A DNA stretch of 40,155 bases, taken from Chloroflexota bacterium (GTDB lineage: Bacteria; Chloroflexota; Dormibacteria; Dormibacterales; Dormibacteraceae). The notes under the pieces are model-generated. The model was not told the origin of the DNA. It did not search any database and saw only the letters and a program-made list of their open reading frames with translations. Where the stretch lies: contig VBGM01000018.1 in the NCBI GenBank assembly GCA_005880855.1, forward strand, positions 1 through 40,155, given 5' to 3'. A program made the position numbers and the translations under genes. Shown here piece by piece: positions 25,635 to 32,065 of this stretch (position 1 is the stretch's first letter; every line of letters begins with the position of its first letter).

Positions 25635-25976
25635 TTAGGGAGTCGGGGTTGCCGAAGCCCTCGCGTTTTCCGCGGCCTCCTGCGCCGGCGTCTCACCAGT
25701 CTCATGCGTGGACGTCTCGTTTGAAGCGCCGCCGGGTCCACCACCTGGGCGGAACGTCCCGTTGTTCTCGGCCGTCTCGTGGGCGGCCGACTCGGCGGAC
25801 TCGTGCGTGGCGGTCTCGTTCGACTTGAACGCGCCTGGGCTCGGAGTAGGCGATGCCGCGGCCAGGAAATTGGACGGCCCCGCGCCCCTGTTTGCGGCCG
25901 AGGCGGCCACGACACCAGCGAATACCATTGCCGCCGCCACGGCGGAGGCGATCAAAAGCGTGCGTCCTTTGCTCAT
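25635..25976 (-). CDS. Small secreted low-complexity repeat protein
   Basis: The 113-residue protein has a Sec signal peptide (KGRTLLIASAVAAAMVFAGV, cleavage near ASA). The mature part is of very low complexity, rich in Thr, Glu, Ala and Ser. Two imperfect repeats, SNETATHESAESAAHETAEN and SNETSTHETGETPAQEAAEN, flank a Gly/Pro linker (RPGGGPGG). It has no Cys, no anchor and no catalytic motif. An extended, surface or matrix-associated polypeptide is plausible; no family is recognised. The start may be three codons earlier (25985). It is divergent from the MpaB-like gene. Confidence 0.6.
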   Translation of the reverse strand: MSKGRTLLIASAVAAAMVFAGVVAASAANRGAGPSNFLAAASPTPSPGAFKSNETATHESAESAAHETAENNGTFRPGGGPGGASNETSTHETGETPAQEAAENARASATPTP

Positions 25977-26052
25977 ACCGGCCATGGTCGGATGGAAACC
26001 TGAAGGAAGCCTTGGAATCGGGTGTGAGTTTTGAAGCTGTCACGCGGGCCAG

Positions 26053-26058
26053 TACTCT
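26053..26058 (+). promoter_or_regulatory. Candidate -10 element of a leaderless transcript
   Basis: TACTCT lies 7 nt before the ATG at 26066, which has no Shine-Dalgarno sequence. This is the same hexamer and geometry as before the cimA leader peptide (1194-1199). The pattern is consistent with leaderless initiation as known in Actinobacteria and relatives. Confidence 0.35.
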
Positions 26059-26065
26059 CTATTGC

Positions 26066-26866
26066 ATGAAGGACGAAGGCTACTTCGGGCCTCACTCGAT
26101 GGCGTGGCGGGTCCATTCGAACCCGGTGACGCTGGTCGGAGGCGTGAGAGCGCTTCTGATCCAGGCGCTGCACCCGCTCGCCATGGCCGGCATCCTCGAG
26201 CACAGCGTGGTCACCGGCGACATCTCCGGCCGGTACATGCGAACGCGAGACTTCGTCCTGGCGGCCATCTTCGGCGACCGCGCCACCGCAGACGAGGCGG
26301 GCGCCCGCGTCAGGGCCGCGCACCGCCCCGTCGCAGGCGTCGACAAGGTCACTGGGATGAGCTATCGAGCCACCGATCCAGAGCTCCTGCTATGGGTGCA
26401 CTGCGCGCTCGTCGATTCGTTTCTCGCGGCACAGCAGCGGTTTGGCCGCCAACTCGATGGCCCGGAGGCCGACCTCTATATCGCCGAGATGATGCGCATG
26501 GGGCGCCTCGTCGGCCTTCGCGATGAAGACATGCCGGTCGGCCGCGAGGACCTACGCAACACGATGGCGAGCTATGACCCGATGCTCCGTCGGAGTGACG
26601 GCGCGGACGCGACGTGGAAGCTGCTCGAGCATCCGCCCATGCCGCTCGCGGGCCGGCCCGTGTGGGCGCTCGTGTTCGCGGCTTCCGTGTCGATCATGCC
26701 GCCCAAGCTGCTGCGCTTGTACAGGCGCAGCGCGCCTCGAATTCCCGCAAGCGCGCTCAGCGCGGGGGTGACGGCGGGAGCTCGTTTCGCACGCATGATC
26801 GGCCGGCCGTCGCCTGTATTTGCGGCCGCCCGCGAGCTCGCGCGCGTGGAGGGAGTCCGGCTCTAG
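26066..26866 (+). CDS. MpaB-like oxygenase family protein (DUF2236)
   Basis: The 266-residue protein has the DUF2236 hallmark near the N-terminus: an SMAWRVHSNPVTL start, then LLIQALHPLAMAGILEHS, with the conserved His-Pro and following His. A helical core with Arg/Asp-rich motifs follows (YRATDPELLLWVHCALVDSF). Characterised relatives include MpaB, which cleaves a side chain in mycophenolic acid synthesis, and latex-clearing protein (a b-type haem oxygenase), suggesting a haem-dependent oxygenase. The ATG at 26066 fits the family start. The gene is monocistronic with a terminator just after it; the substrate is unknown. Confidence 0.85.
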   Translation: MKDEGYFGPHSMAWRVHSNPVTLVGGVRALLIQALHPLAMAGILEHSVVTGDISGRYMRTRDFVLAAIFGDRATADEAGARVRAAHRPVAGVDKVTGMSYRATDPELLLWVHCALVDSFLAAQQRFGRQLDGPEADLYIAEMMRMGRLVGLRDEDMPVGREDLRNTMASYDPMLRRSDGADATWKLLEHPPMPLAGRPVWALVFAASVSIMPPKLLRLYRRSAPRIPASALSAGVTAGARFARMIGRPSPVFAAARELARVEGVRL

Positions 26867-26878
26867 CCCCGCGGCGAA

Positions 26879-26900
26879 CGGAATCGCATTCCGCATTTTT
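26879..26900 (+). terminator. Intrinsic terminator after the MpaB-like gene
   Basis: CGGAAT (26879-26884) and ATTCCG (26888-26893) pair through a CGC loop, followed by CATTTTT. The stem is short (6 bp) but perfect, and lies 12 nt after the stop codon of the plus-strand gene. Confidence 0.6.
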
Positions 26901-26928
26901 GGCGACAGCCGGGCGATTGGCAACCCGG

Positions 26929-26962
26929 AATTACGCCCGTTTGCAACCAGCGGAGCGTAATT
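26929..26962 (-). terminator. Inverted repeat at the end of the redox operon (possible terminator)
   Basis: AATTACGC (26929-26936) and GCGTAATT (26955-26962) form a perfect 8-bp inverted repeat with an 18-nt spacer. It begins 5 nt beyond the zinc-ribbon gene's stop on the minus strand. No T run follows, so it may be a transcript-end hairpin or 3' stabiliser rather than a true intrinsic terminator. Confidence 0.35.
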
Positions 26963-26967
26963 GCCGC

Positions 26968-27240
26968 CTACGCGGAGAATTCGAGGCAGCGCACGCCGGT
27001 GAGATCGAGCCAGTACTTCCCGCGCCCATGGACGATTCGCATCAGCACCGCATCACACGACGGACACCGGACCACCGCTCCAGGCGCATTCAGATAAACG
27101 ACTACCTCGCCGACCATTCGGACCGCGCCGCAGCTGGCGCATGTGCCCACGGCTGTCGTCATCTCCATCGCGAAGATCTCGCGCAGCAGGCCACCGATCG
27201 CATTGCCGTCGAGCTTCAGATCGGATTGCTGAACTGTCAC
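26968..27240 (-). CDS. Zinc-ribbon protein (DUF6510-like)
   Basis: This 90-residue protein has two CxxC pairs, GTCASCGAV and VVRCPSCDAVL, that would form one zinc ribbon. Helical DGNAIGGLLREIFAMEMT lies before it and a C-terminal YWLDLTGVRCLEF strand after. The GTG at 27240 follows GGAGG by 5 nt and lies 2 nt beyond the reductase stop, so the longer open frame upstream is rejected. As I know it, this small protein accompanies a sulfite-oxidase-like Mo enzyme and a flavin reductase in many actinobacterial genomes, which is the arrangement here. Its biochemical role is unknown; assembly or regulation of the pair is a guess. Confidence 0.8.
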   Translation of the reverse strand: MTVQQSDLKLDGNAIGGLLREIFAMEMTTAVGTCASCGAVRMVGEVVVYLNAPGAVVRCPSCDAVLMRIVHGRGKYWLDLTGVRCLEFSA

Positions 27241-27242
27241 CG

Positions 27243-27992
27243 TCAACCTCCTGTGGCTCCGAAACGCTCGGTCTTGATGGTCGCGGGGTCGTAGGCCATG
27301 TCGACGAGCAGGCTCGCCGCGCCTTCGACCATAGGCGTGGGGCCGCAGATGTAGGTGATCGGCATCTGCTCTTTCGGCCACGTGACCTCGGCGAGCATGG
27401 CGCGGTCGATACGGCGCGCATAGCCAGTCCACCCGGGTGGCTGGTTCCGCGTCAGCGTGTGCGAGACGGCGAGCCCGTCACCGGCCGATCCGAGCCGCTC
27501 GAGCTCGGCTCGATAGATCACGTCATCCAGGGAACGGGACGAGTACAGGAGCCTGGTCGGCGTGGCCGAATGCGCGGCCGCTCGGTGTCGGAGCATGGCC
27601 ATGAGCGGGACGATGCCAGAGCCGCCGGCGACCAATAGCAGCGGTCGGTCGTCGGTCGCCCTCCACACGAAGTAGCCGCCGATAGGTCCCCGAAGCTCGA
27701 CCTTGTCGCCTTTGCGCACCTCCCCCACGAGGTATGGGGAGACCTCACCGTCGTCGAGCCTTTCCACCGTGATGGCGAGCCTGGGATCTTCGGGCGCCGA
27801 TGCGATCGAGTAGCTGCGCTGAGCCTGGTAGCCGTCATCGGCCGTGAGGCGGACGTCGACATGCTGGCCGGCGAGGTGACCCTGCCAGTCGGGCACGTCG
27901 AGAACCAAGCTCGCCACCCGCGGCGTCTCCTGCACGAGCTCGGCCACAGTGCCGAGCTGCCACTCTAGTAAGCGGGGTCCCCGCGAACTCAC
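27243..27992 (-). CDS. Ferredoxin-reductase-like FAD/NAD(P)H oxidoreductase
   Basis: The 249-residue flavoprotein is of the ferredoxin-NADP reductase superfamily without an iron-sulfur domain. The FAD site is RSYSIASAP, LRGPIGGYFVW contributes to flavin binding, the NAD(P) loop is VAGGSGIVPLMAML and the C-terminal motif is YICGPTPMVE. It lies directly after the sulfite-oxidase-like gene and is the probable electron-transfer partner of that Mo enzyme. The GTG at 27992, preceded by GAGG, sits at the stem-loop boundary of a long hairpin (27979-28017), so its translation may be limited by that structure. Confidence 0.88.
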   Translation of the reverse strand: MSSRGPRLLEWQLGTVAELVQETPRVASLVLDVPDWQGHLAGQHVDVRLTADDGYQAQRSYSIASAPEDPRLAITVERLDDGEVSPYLVGEVRKGDKVELRGPIGGYFVWRATDDRPLLLVAGGSGIVPLMAMLRHRAAAHSATPTRLLYSSRSLDDVIYRAELERLGSAGDGLAVSHTLTRNQPPGWTGYARRIDRAMLAEVTWPKEQMPITYICGPTPMVEGAASLLVDMAYDPATIKTERFGATGG

Positions 27993-28017
27993 GGCTTTAG
28001 CCTCTGAGTTCGTGGGG
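27974..28017. repeat. Palindromic repeat element, copy A, over the reductase start
   Basis: The 13-bp stem 27979-27991 / 28005-28017 (CCCCGCGAACTCA with TGAGTTCGTGGGG, one G-U) has a 13-nt loop. It spans the end of the Mo-enzyme/reductase gap and the reductase GTG. On the minus strand the loop holds the GAGG ribosome site and the GTG lies at the loop-stem edge. The arm GGGGTCCCCGCGAA and the closing TTCGTGGGG recur in copy B at 18185-18217. On the plus strand it is followed by ATTTT, but no plus-strand gene ends here. Confidence 0.55.
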
Positions 28018-28022
28018 ATTTT

Positions 28023-28628
28023 CTAGTCTCCCCAGTACCGTTGCTCGCGCCACGGATCGCCGTACATGTTGTATCCGTTCGACTCCCAGAAGCCTGGCTG
28101 GTTCTCGTTTACGAGCCGCAGCCCGCGCACCCACTTGGCGCTTTTCCAGAAGTAGAGATGAGGCACGAGCAGGCGGGCAGGGCCGCCGTGCTCGGGATGC
28201 AGCGGCTGGCCGTCGAACTCGAAGGCGACCCAGGCTTTGCCGCCGGTGACGTCCTCTAGCGGAAGGTTGGTCGTGTAGCCGCCATAGGAGAAGGCGACGA
28301 CATACTCGGCGGCCGTCTCCACGCCCTCGAGGATGGTGTCCACGGAAACGCCGGCCCAGGCCGTGTCGAGCTTCGTCCACTTGGTCACGCAGTGGATGTC
28401 CTTCGTGACCTGCTCGGTGGGGAGCTTGCGAAATTCGTCCCACGTCCACTTCTTGGGCTCATCGATCTCGCCCTCCACGACGAAGTTCCATTCGGCCACC
28501 GGGATGCGCGGAGTCGGACCGGCGGAAAGGACGGGAAAGTCGTCGACCACGTACTGCCCGGGCGGTACGCGACCGGCGGCGGCAACGTCGCGCCGCTTGC
28601 CACGGAATCCGCGTGAGATGAATGACAT
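28023..28628 (-). CDS. Sulfite-oxidase-like molybdopterin oxidoreductase
   Basis: The 201-residue cytosolic Mo enzyme is of the sulfite oxidase/MsrP fold. The Mo-cofactor Cys80 is in DIHCVTKWTKLD. VSVDTILEGV follows, then FSYGGYTTNLPLEDV, HPEHGGPARLLVPHLYFWKSAKWVRGL, and a C-terminal GFWESNGYNMYGDPWREQRY as in other family members. There is no twin-arginine signal and no haem domain, unlike periplasmic MsrP or haem-containing sulfite oxidase. The ATG at 28628 has a strong AGGAGGGGAGGGG upstream. The electron partner is probably the flavin reductase encoded next. The substrate is unknown; sulfite or an S- or N-oxide are options. Confidence 0.9.
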   Translation of the reverse strand: MSFISRGFRGKRRDVAAAGRVPPGQYVVDDFPVLSAGPTPRIPVAEWNFVVEGEIDEPKKWTWDEFRKLPTEQVTKDIHCVTKWTKLDTAWAGVSVDTILEGVETAAEYVVAFSYGGYTTNLPLEDVTGGKAWVAFEFDGQPLHPEHGGPARLLVPHLYFWKSAKWVRGLRLVNENQPGFWESNGYNMYGDPWREQRYWGD

Positions 28629-28653
28629 CGACCCCTCCCCTCCTAACCCGCGG

Positions 28654-29121
28654 TCAGACGAACTCGAGCTCGGTGCTGATTGCGATGCAACCGCCGATGC
28701 TCTTGGCGACGGGGCAGCGGCTCGCATGGAACGCGTGGGAGCGCTCGGCGGCCTCGCGCTTGTCGTCCGGGCAGCCGGCCAGCCGATAACGGACGTGGAC
28801 GCTCTTGATGACCAGGACTTTGTCCTCCACGATCACTATCCCCTCCGCCTCTGAGCTCAGCCTGCCGTCGCTCGCGTCGATCCCGCGCGCCTCCAGCGCG
28901 CCCCCAAGCGTGCCCGTGAGTCAACCGGCGGCCGCGGCCACGACGTAGTCGAGAGTCGTTGCGTGCTCGGGATACTGGCCGGGAGCAGTCCCGTAGTGCT
29001 CGCGCACCTCGTCATGGGTGCCGAACTGGATCGGGTCGGGAGTCGCCGGAAGGAAGGCCTGCCGGACGGGCCCGCGCTCCCGAACGATCCGAACCCTCGA
29101 GACGTATTTGGGCTCGTCCAC
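28654..29121 (-). CDS. OsmC-family thiol peroxidase-like protein, candidate selenoprotein (in-frame TGA)
   Basis: This is a continuous 155-codon frame with a single TGA at codon 67 (28923-28921). The N-part ends TTLDYVVAAAAG, then TGA, then LTGTLGGALEARGID. OsmC/Ohr proteins have the first catalytic Cys at this place (AAxAGCLTxT). The second Cys is conserved at 136 in HASRCPVAKSIGGC. The total length matches the family. A hairpin with UGGAG loop begins 19 nt after the TGA, as needed for a bacterial SECIS. The GTG at 29121 is 6 nt after TAATCT and has no ribosome site. The gene is 25 nt upstream of the Mo-enzyme gene. Alternatives are a Cys-codon mutation making a pseudogene, or a base error. 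No selenocysteine synthesis gene is in the window. Confidence 0.6.
28885..28901 (-). promoter_or_regulatory. SECIS-like hairpin downstream of the in-frame TGA
   Basis: On the minus strand GCGCGC (28901-28896), loop TGGAG, GCGCGC (28890-28885) form a perfect 6-bp stem. The stem starts 19 nt and the loop 25 nt after the TGA. Bacterial SECIS elements have a 4-16 bp stem, a small loop with G among the first two bases, and a UGA-to-loop distance of about 16-37 nt. All are met here. The stem lies in GC-rich coding sequence (codons for ALEAR), so a chance hairpin cannot be excluded. Confidence 0.4.
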
Positions 29122-29127
29122 TCGATC

Positions 29128-29133
29128 AGATTA
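29128..29133 (-). promoter_or_regulatory. Candidate -10 element for the OsmC/Mo-enzyme operon
   Basis: On the minus strand TAATCT ends 6 nt before the GTG start at 29121, and no Shine-Dalgarno sequence is present. This suggests a leaderless transcript driving the four-gene operon down to 26968. No clear -35 box is seen. Confidence 0.35.
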
Positions 29134-29187
29134 GTGCGCGCACGGGCGTTGGCGTTACCGCCAATTTGACTGCTGCGGCGTTAGGCT

Positions 29188-29781
29188 ATGGCCGCAATGG
29201 ATCCGGTTCCGGCCTCTCAGGCTCCCGCGGGCCAGATCTCGGCGGACGGCCAGTTCCGGTGGGACGGCCAGCAGTGGGTCCCGCTCGAACGCAGCTATCG
29301 CGAACCGACGCCGTGGACCCGCCCCATGCAGCTCGCGTCCGCCGCGCTGTTCGGGATCTCGGTCATCAGCTCCATCATCACCACCCTCATCTTCGTCAAC
29401 CACGACACCATGGTGAAGGCGCTCCGGGCCCAGCAAGTCTCGCTTCCATCTGGAACCAGCATCGATGACCTCGCCAACATATCCGTCGCCTTCACATACG
29501 GGATCGTCGTTTTCTTCGCCGTGCTGGAGATAGTCGCCGCCATCGGAAGCTACCTCGGCTGGCGCTGGATGTTCTGGGCCGCGCTGGTGCTCTTCGGGCT
29601 GAGTGGCATCTCTGCCTTCACGAACCTTGCCGCGCTCGGGAGCCCAGATCGTTCTGCGGTCCCCATCGGTGGGCTGATTGCCAGCGAGCTGTTCTCGCTG
29701 CTGAGCCTTGCCATGTTCATCTGGATGCTGATCGGCGCGATCAAGTACGGGCCGTGGGCGATGAAGAGGCCAGGCCGCTAG
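29188..29781 (+). CDS. Membrane protein with N-terminal DUF2510-like motif
   Basis: The 197-residue protein begins with a soluble segment containing FRWDGQQWVPLER. This resembles the short Trp-rich motif (YWDGxxWT) of DUF2510 found at the N-terminus of many actinobacterial membrane proteins. About four membrane helices follow (near residues 48-70, 100-125, 128-148 and 160-187). The function is unknown. The ATG at 29188 lacks a ribosome site; a second ATG three codons in is possible. It is divergent from the OsmC operon and convergent with the haem operon. Confidence 0.65.
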   Translation: MAAMDPVPASQAPAGQISADGQFRWDGQQWVPLERSYREPTPWTRPMQLASAALFGISVISSIITTLIFVNHDTMVKALRAQQVSLPSGTSIDDLANISVAFTYGIVVFFAVLEIVAAIGSYLGWRWMFWAALVLFGLSGISAFTNLAALGSPDRSAVPIGGLIASELFSLLSLAMFIWMLIGAIKYGPWAMKRPGR

Positions 29782-29791
29782 CGCCCCTTCT

Positions 29792-30127
29792 TCAGTCGTA
29801 GAGGAGGACGCCCCACTCCTCGCCACTCAGATCGAGATCGAGACGCTGGAACGGCCCGATCCCGCGCACGGTGAGCCGGAAGCGCGAGGGAAGCCGCCGC
29901 GCGGCGCGCCGGTCGACCAGAAGCTTGGTGCCGTCTCCAAGGACTCCAGTGACGTAGTCGCGACCGCGGTCTTTCTCCGATGGTTGGCGGACGCTCACCA
30001 GGCACAGCTTCCCGCCCCCGCAGCAGTGCTTGACGTCGTACGCGATTACGCGCGGCTCTTTGGTGGCGTGCGCCCGCATCCATTCCTGAGCGCGTGGATC
30101 CGCCTCCACCCGAAGCGCCCCGATCAC
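29792..30127 (-). CDS. Small protein with a CCGGGxxC motif at the end of the haem operon
   Basis: The 111-residue cytosolic protein has a Cys cluster in DVKHCCGGGKLCLVSV (two adjacent Cys, then Cys after GGGKL) plus an upstream His. The rest is alpha/beta with a basic middle (DRRAARRLPSRFRL) and an acidic C-terminus. The ATG overlaps the ferrochelatase stop (ATGA), so it is translated with hemH as the last gene of the cys-hem operon. The Cys/His cluster could bind a metal, iron-sulfur cluster or haem. No family is recognised. Its place after hemH makes an iron- or haem-handling role worth testing. Confidence 0.65.
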   Translation of the reverse strand: MIGALRVEADPRAQEWMRAHATKEPRVIAYDVKHCCGGGKLCLVSVRQPSEKDRGRDYVTGVLGDGTKLLVDRRAARRLPSRFRLTVRGIGPFQRLDLDLSGEEWGVLLYD

Positions 30128-31038
30128 GCACCCATTATGCGTGCGCCGTGGGCCGGTGACGCCGCCTTGAGCACGTCATTTACGACGGCCGCAAGCGCGT
30201 CGATGAACTCCGGCCGGACGTTGAACGACCGCGTACGCCGCAGCTCGATCCCACGCTCTGTGGCAGCGGCCATCGCCTCGATGTCGATGTCGTAGAGGAC
30301 CTCCAGGTGGTCGGCCACGAATCCGATCGGACATACGAGCGCCCGCCGAACCTTCGTCCGCGCCAGCGCCTCCAGCAGGTCGGGACCAAGCCAGGGCTCG
30401 CCGGTCTGGCTGGCGGACTGGAATGCGAACTCCCAGTCGGGTATGCGGATGCGCATCCCCGCGGTGACAAGGCGGCAGCTTTCCAGGAGCCGGTCGCGGT
30501 AGCGATCGCCGGCGGCCTCGATCCGGGCCGGCAGGCTGTGGGCGGTGAAGAAGATCTTCTCAGGCTGGAAATCCTGTAGAGCATCGGCGAGCAGGATGCG
30601 AACAGCGGCAGTGAAAGCCACGTGGTCGTGGAAGCCCCGTACAAAGACGAGCTCGCCGTCCCATGCCGCGCGCAGCGCCGCGTGGTAGCCGCCCAGGCTC
30701 ATCTCGGCGAAATGCGGCGCGAGCGGCAGCCCGACCAGGCGCTCGATGCCGGCGGCCCGCGCCTCGGCGGCGGCCTCAGCGATGAACGGCGGGGCGTGCT
30801 TCATGCCTGCGAACACGGGTATCCCCAGCCGCTCGGCCAGGGCTCGGGCTTGGGCCCGCGTGACCTCGGTAAGCGGCGAGCCGCCAGAGGCGCGGTATCG
30901 CCCGCGCAGCTCGTCGAGGGCTTCGGGCGATGGCGGCCGCCCTCCCCGGATGTGCGTGAAGTAGGGCTCGATCCCGTCTTCCCCTTCGGGGCTGCCGTAG
31001 GCCATGCACAGGACGGCAGTGATAGGCGCCTCACGCAT
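30124..31038 (-). CDS. hemH: Ferrochelatase (probably coproporphyrin ferrochelatase)
   Basis: The 304-residue enzyme inserts Fe2+ into the porphyrin ring. Family signatures are VLCMAYGSPEGED at the N-terminus, GMKHAPPFI, LPLAPHFAEMSLGGY, the catalytic His167 in FTAHSLPAR, and Glu246 in GFVADHLEVLYDIDIEA. No [2Fe-2S] Cys cluster is present. Because a HemQ gene lies in the same operon, coproporphyrin III rather than protoporphyrin IX is the likely substrate (CpfC activity). The ATG at 31038 overlaps the hemE stop (ATGCGTGA); the longer upstream open frame is antisense-like sequence within hemE. Confidence 0.93.
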   Translation of the reverse strand: MREAPITAVLCMAYGSPEGEDGIEPYFTHIRGGRPPSPEALDELRGRYRASGGSPLTEVTRAQARALAERLGIPVFAGMKHAPPFIAEAAAEARAAGIERLVGLPLAPHFAEMSLGGYHAALRAAWDGELVFVRGFHDHVAFTAAVRILLADALQDFQPEKIFFTAHSLPARIEAAGDRYRDRLLESCRLVTAGMRIRIPDWEFAFQSASQTGEPWLGPDLLEALARTKVRRALVCPIGFVADHLEVLYDIDIEAMAAATERGIELRRTRSFNVRPEFIDALAAVVNDVLKAASPAHGARIMGA

Positions 31039-32065
31039 GGGCGGGGACACCTTCGCGAACGGTATCGACCAGTACGAGGAGGTTGTCGATCGGGGTGCTC
31101 GGCAGGACGCCGTGGCCGAGATTGAAAACATGACCGGGACGGCCGGAAGCCTCGCGGAGTACGTGGCGGGCTCCCTCGACCACACCCGCGCGCGGACCCA
31201 GCAGCACCGCCGGGTCGAGGTTGCCCTGGACGCCGCGATCGTGGCCAACGCGACGCCACCCTTCGTCGAGGCCGATGCGCCAGTCCAGCGAGACGACGTC
31301 CGGGCCGGCCGAAGTGATGAGCTCGAGAAGCCCGGCGGTCGAGGTTCCGAAGTGGATTCGCGGCACCCCCAGCGTGCGTGTGGCTTCGAAAATGCGCCTC
31401 GTGAAGGGCAGCACCCGCGCCTCATAGTCCACCGGAGATAGGGCCCCGATCCAGCTGTCGAACAGCTGCAGGGCCTGCGCGCCGGAAGCAACCTGCGCCT
31501 GCAGGTAGCCGATCGTGACCCGCGACAGCTTGTCGAGGAGCAGCGCGAACGCGTCGGGCTCGCGGTACATGAACTCTTTGGTGATCGCGAATGTCCGGCT
31601 TGGCCTGCCCTCGATCAGGTAGCTCGCCAGCGTGAACGGCCCGCCCGCGAAGCAGATGACCGGAACCGGCGACTGCTCGCAAACCAGGCCCACCGCCTCG
31701 ACGACCTGTGGCGCCGCCTCTGGGCCAGGTGGGGTGCGGAGCGCTTCCACATCTGCAGCAGACCTGATTGGGTTTGCCATCACTGGCCCGATCGAATCGA
31801 CGAGCTCGAAGTCGACGCCCATGCTCCGCAGCGGCAGCATGATGTCGGCGAACATCACGGCTGCGTCCACGCCGAGCCTTCGCACCGGCTGCAGCGTCAC
31901 CTCGGCGCACAGCTCGGGCTGAGCGACGATCTGTTCCAGGCTCCAGCGCTCGCGCAATGCCCTGTATTCGGGCAGCGAGCGTCCCGCTTGACGCATGAGC
32001 CAAATCGGGGTCCGCTCCACGGGCTCGCGCCTGCATGCGCGCAAGAACAGCGTGCTCTTGGTCAC
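31031..32065 (-). CDS. hemE: Uroporphyrinogen decarboxylase
   Basis: The 344-residue cytosolic enzyme converts uroporphyrinogen III to coproporphyrinogen III. The N-terminal signature PIWLMRQAGRSLPEYR and FADIMLPLRSMGV are intact. Further conserved stretches are CFAGGPFTLASYLIEG, LQLFDSWIGALSPVDY, VSLDWRIGLDEG, VQGNLDP and FNLGHGVLPSTP. The GTG at 32065 overlaps the hemQ stop (GTGA), setting the start. It lies between hemQ and hemH, so the operon encodes the steps from uroporphyrinogen to coprohaem except coproporphyrinogen oxidase (HemY/CgoX), which is not in the window. Confidence 0.95.
   Translation of the reverse strand: MTKSTLFLRACRREPVERTPIWLMRQAGRSLPEYRALRERWSLEQIVAQPELCAEVTLQPVRRLGVDAAVMFADIMLPLRSMGVDFELVDSIGPVMANPIRSAADVEALRTPPGPEAAPQVVEAVGLVCEQSPVPVICFAGGPFTLASYLIEGRPSRTFAITKEFMYREPDAFALLLDKLSRVTIGYLQAQVASGAQALQLFDSWIGALSPVDYEARVLPFTRRIFEATRTLGVPRIHFGTSTAGLLELITSAGPDVVSLDWRIGLDEGWRRVGHDRGVQGNLDPAVLLGPRAGVVEGARHVLREASGRPGHVFNLGHGVLPSTPIDNLLVLVDTVREGVPAHA

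Noticed and set aside
27979-28017. Plus-strand intrinsic terminator (hairpin followed by ATTTT)
   Set aside because: No plus-strand gene ends there; the shared arms with 18185-18217 favour a repeat element.
28654-29121. Two separate short genes (28921-29121 and 28654-28836) in place of one OsmC gene
   Set aside because: Both parts and the 28 codons between them are in one frame and match one OsmC domain; only the TGA separates them.
30124-31491. Ferrochelatase starting at 31491
   Set aside because: The first 151 codons are antisense-like low-complexity sequence within hemE; homology begins at 31038.
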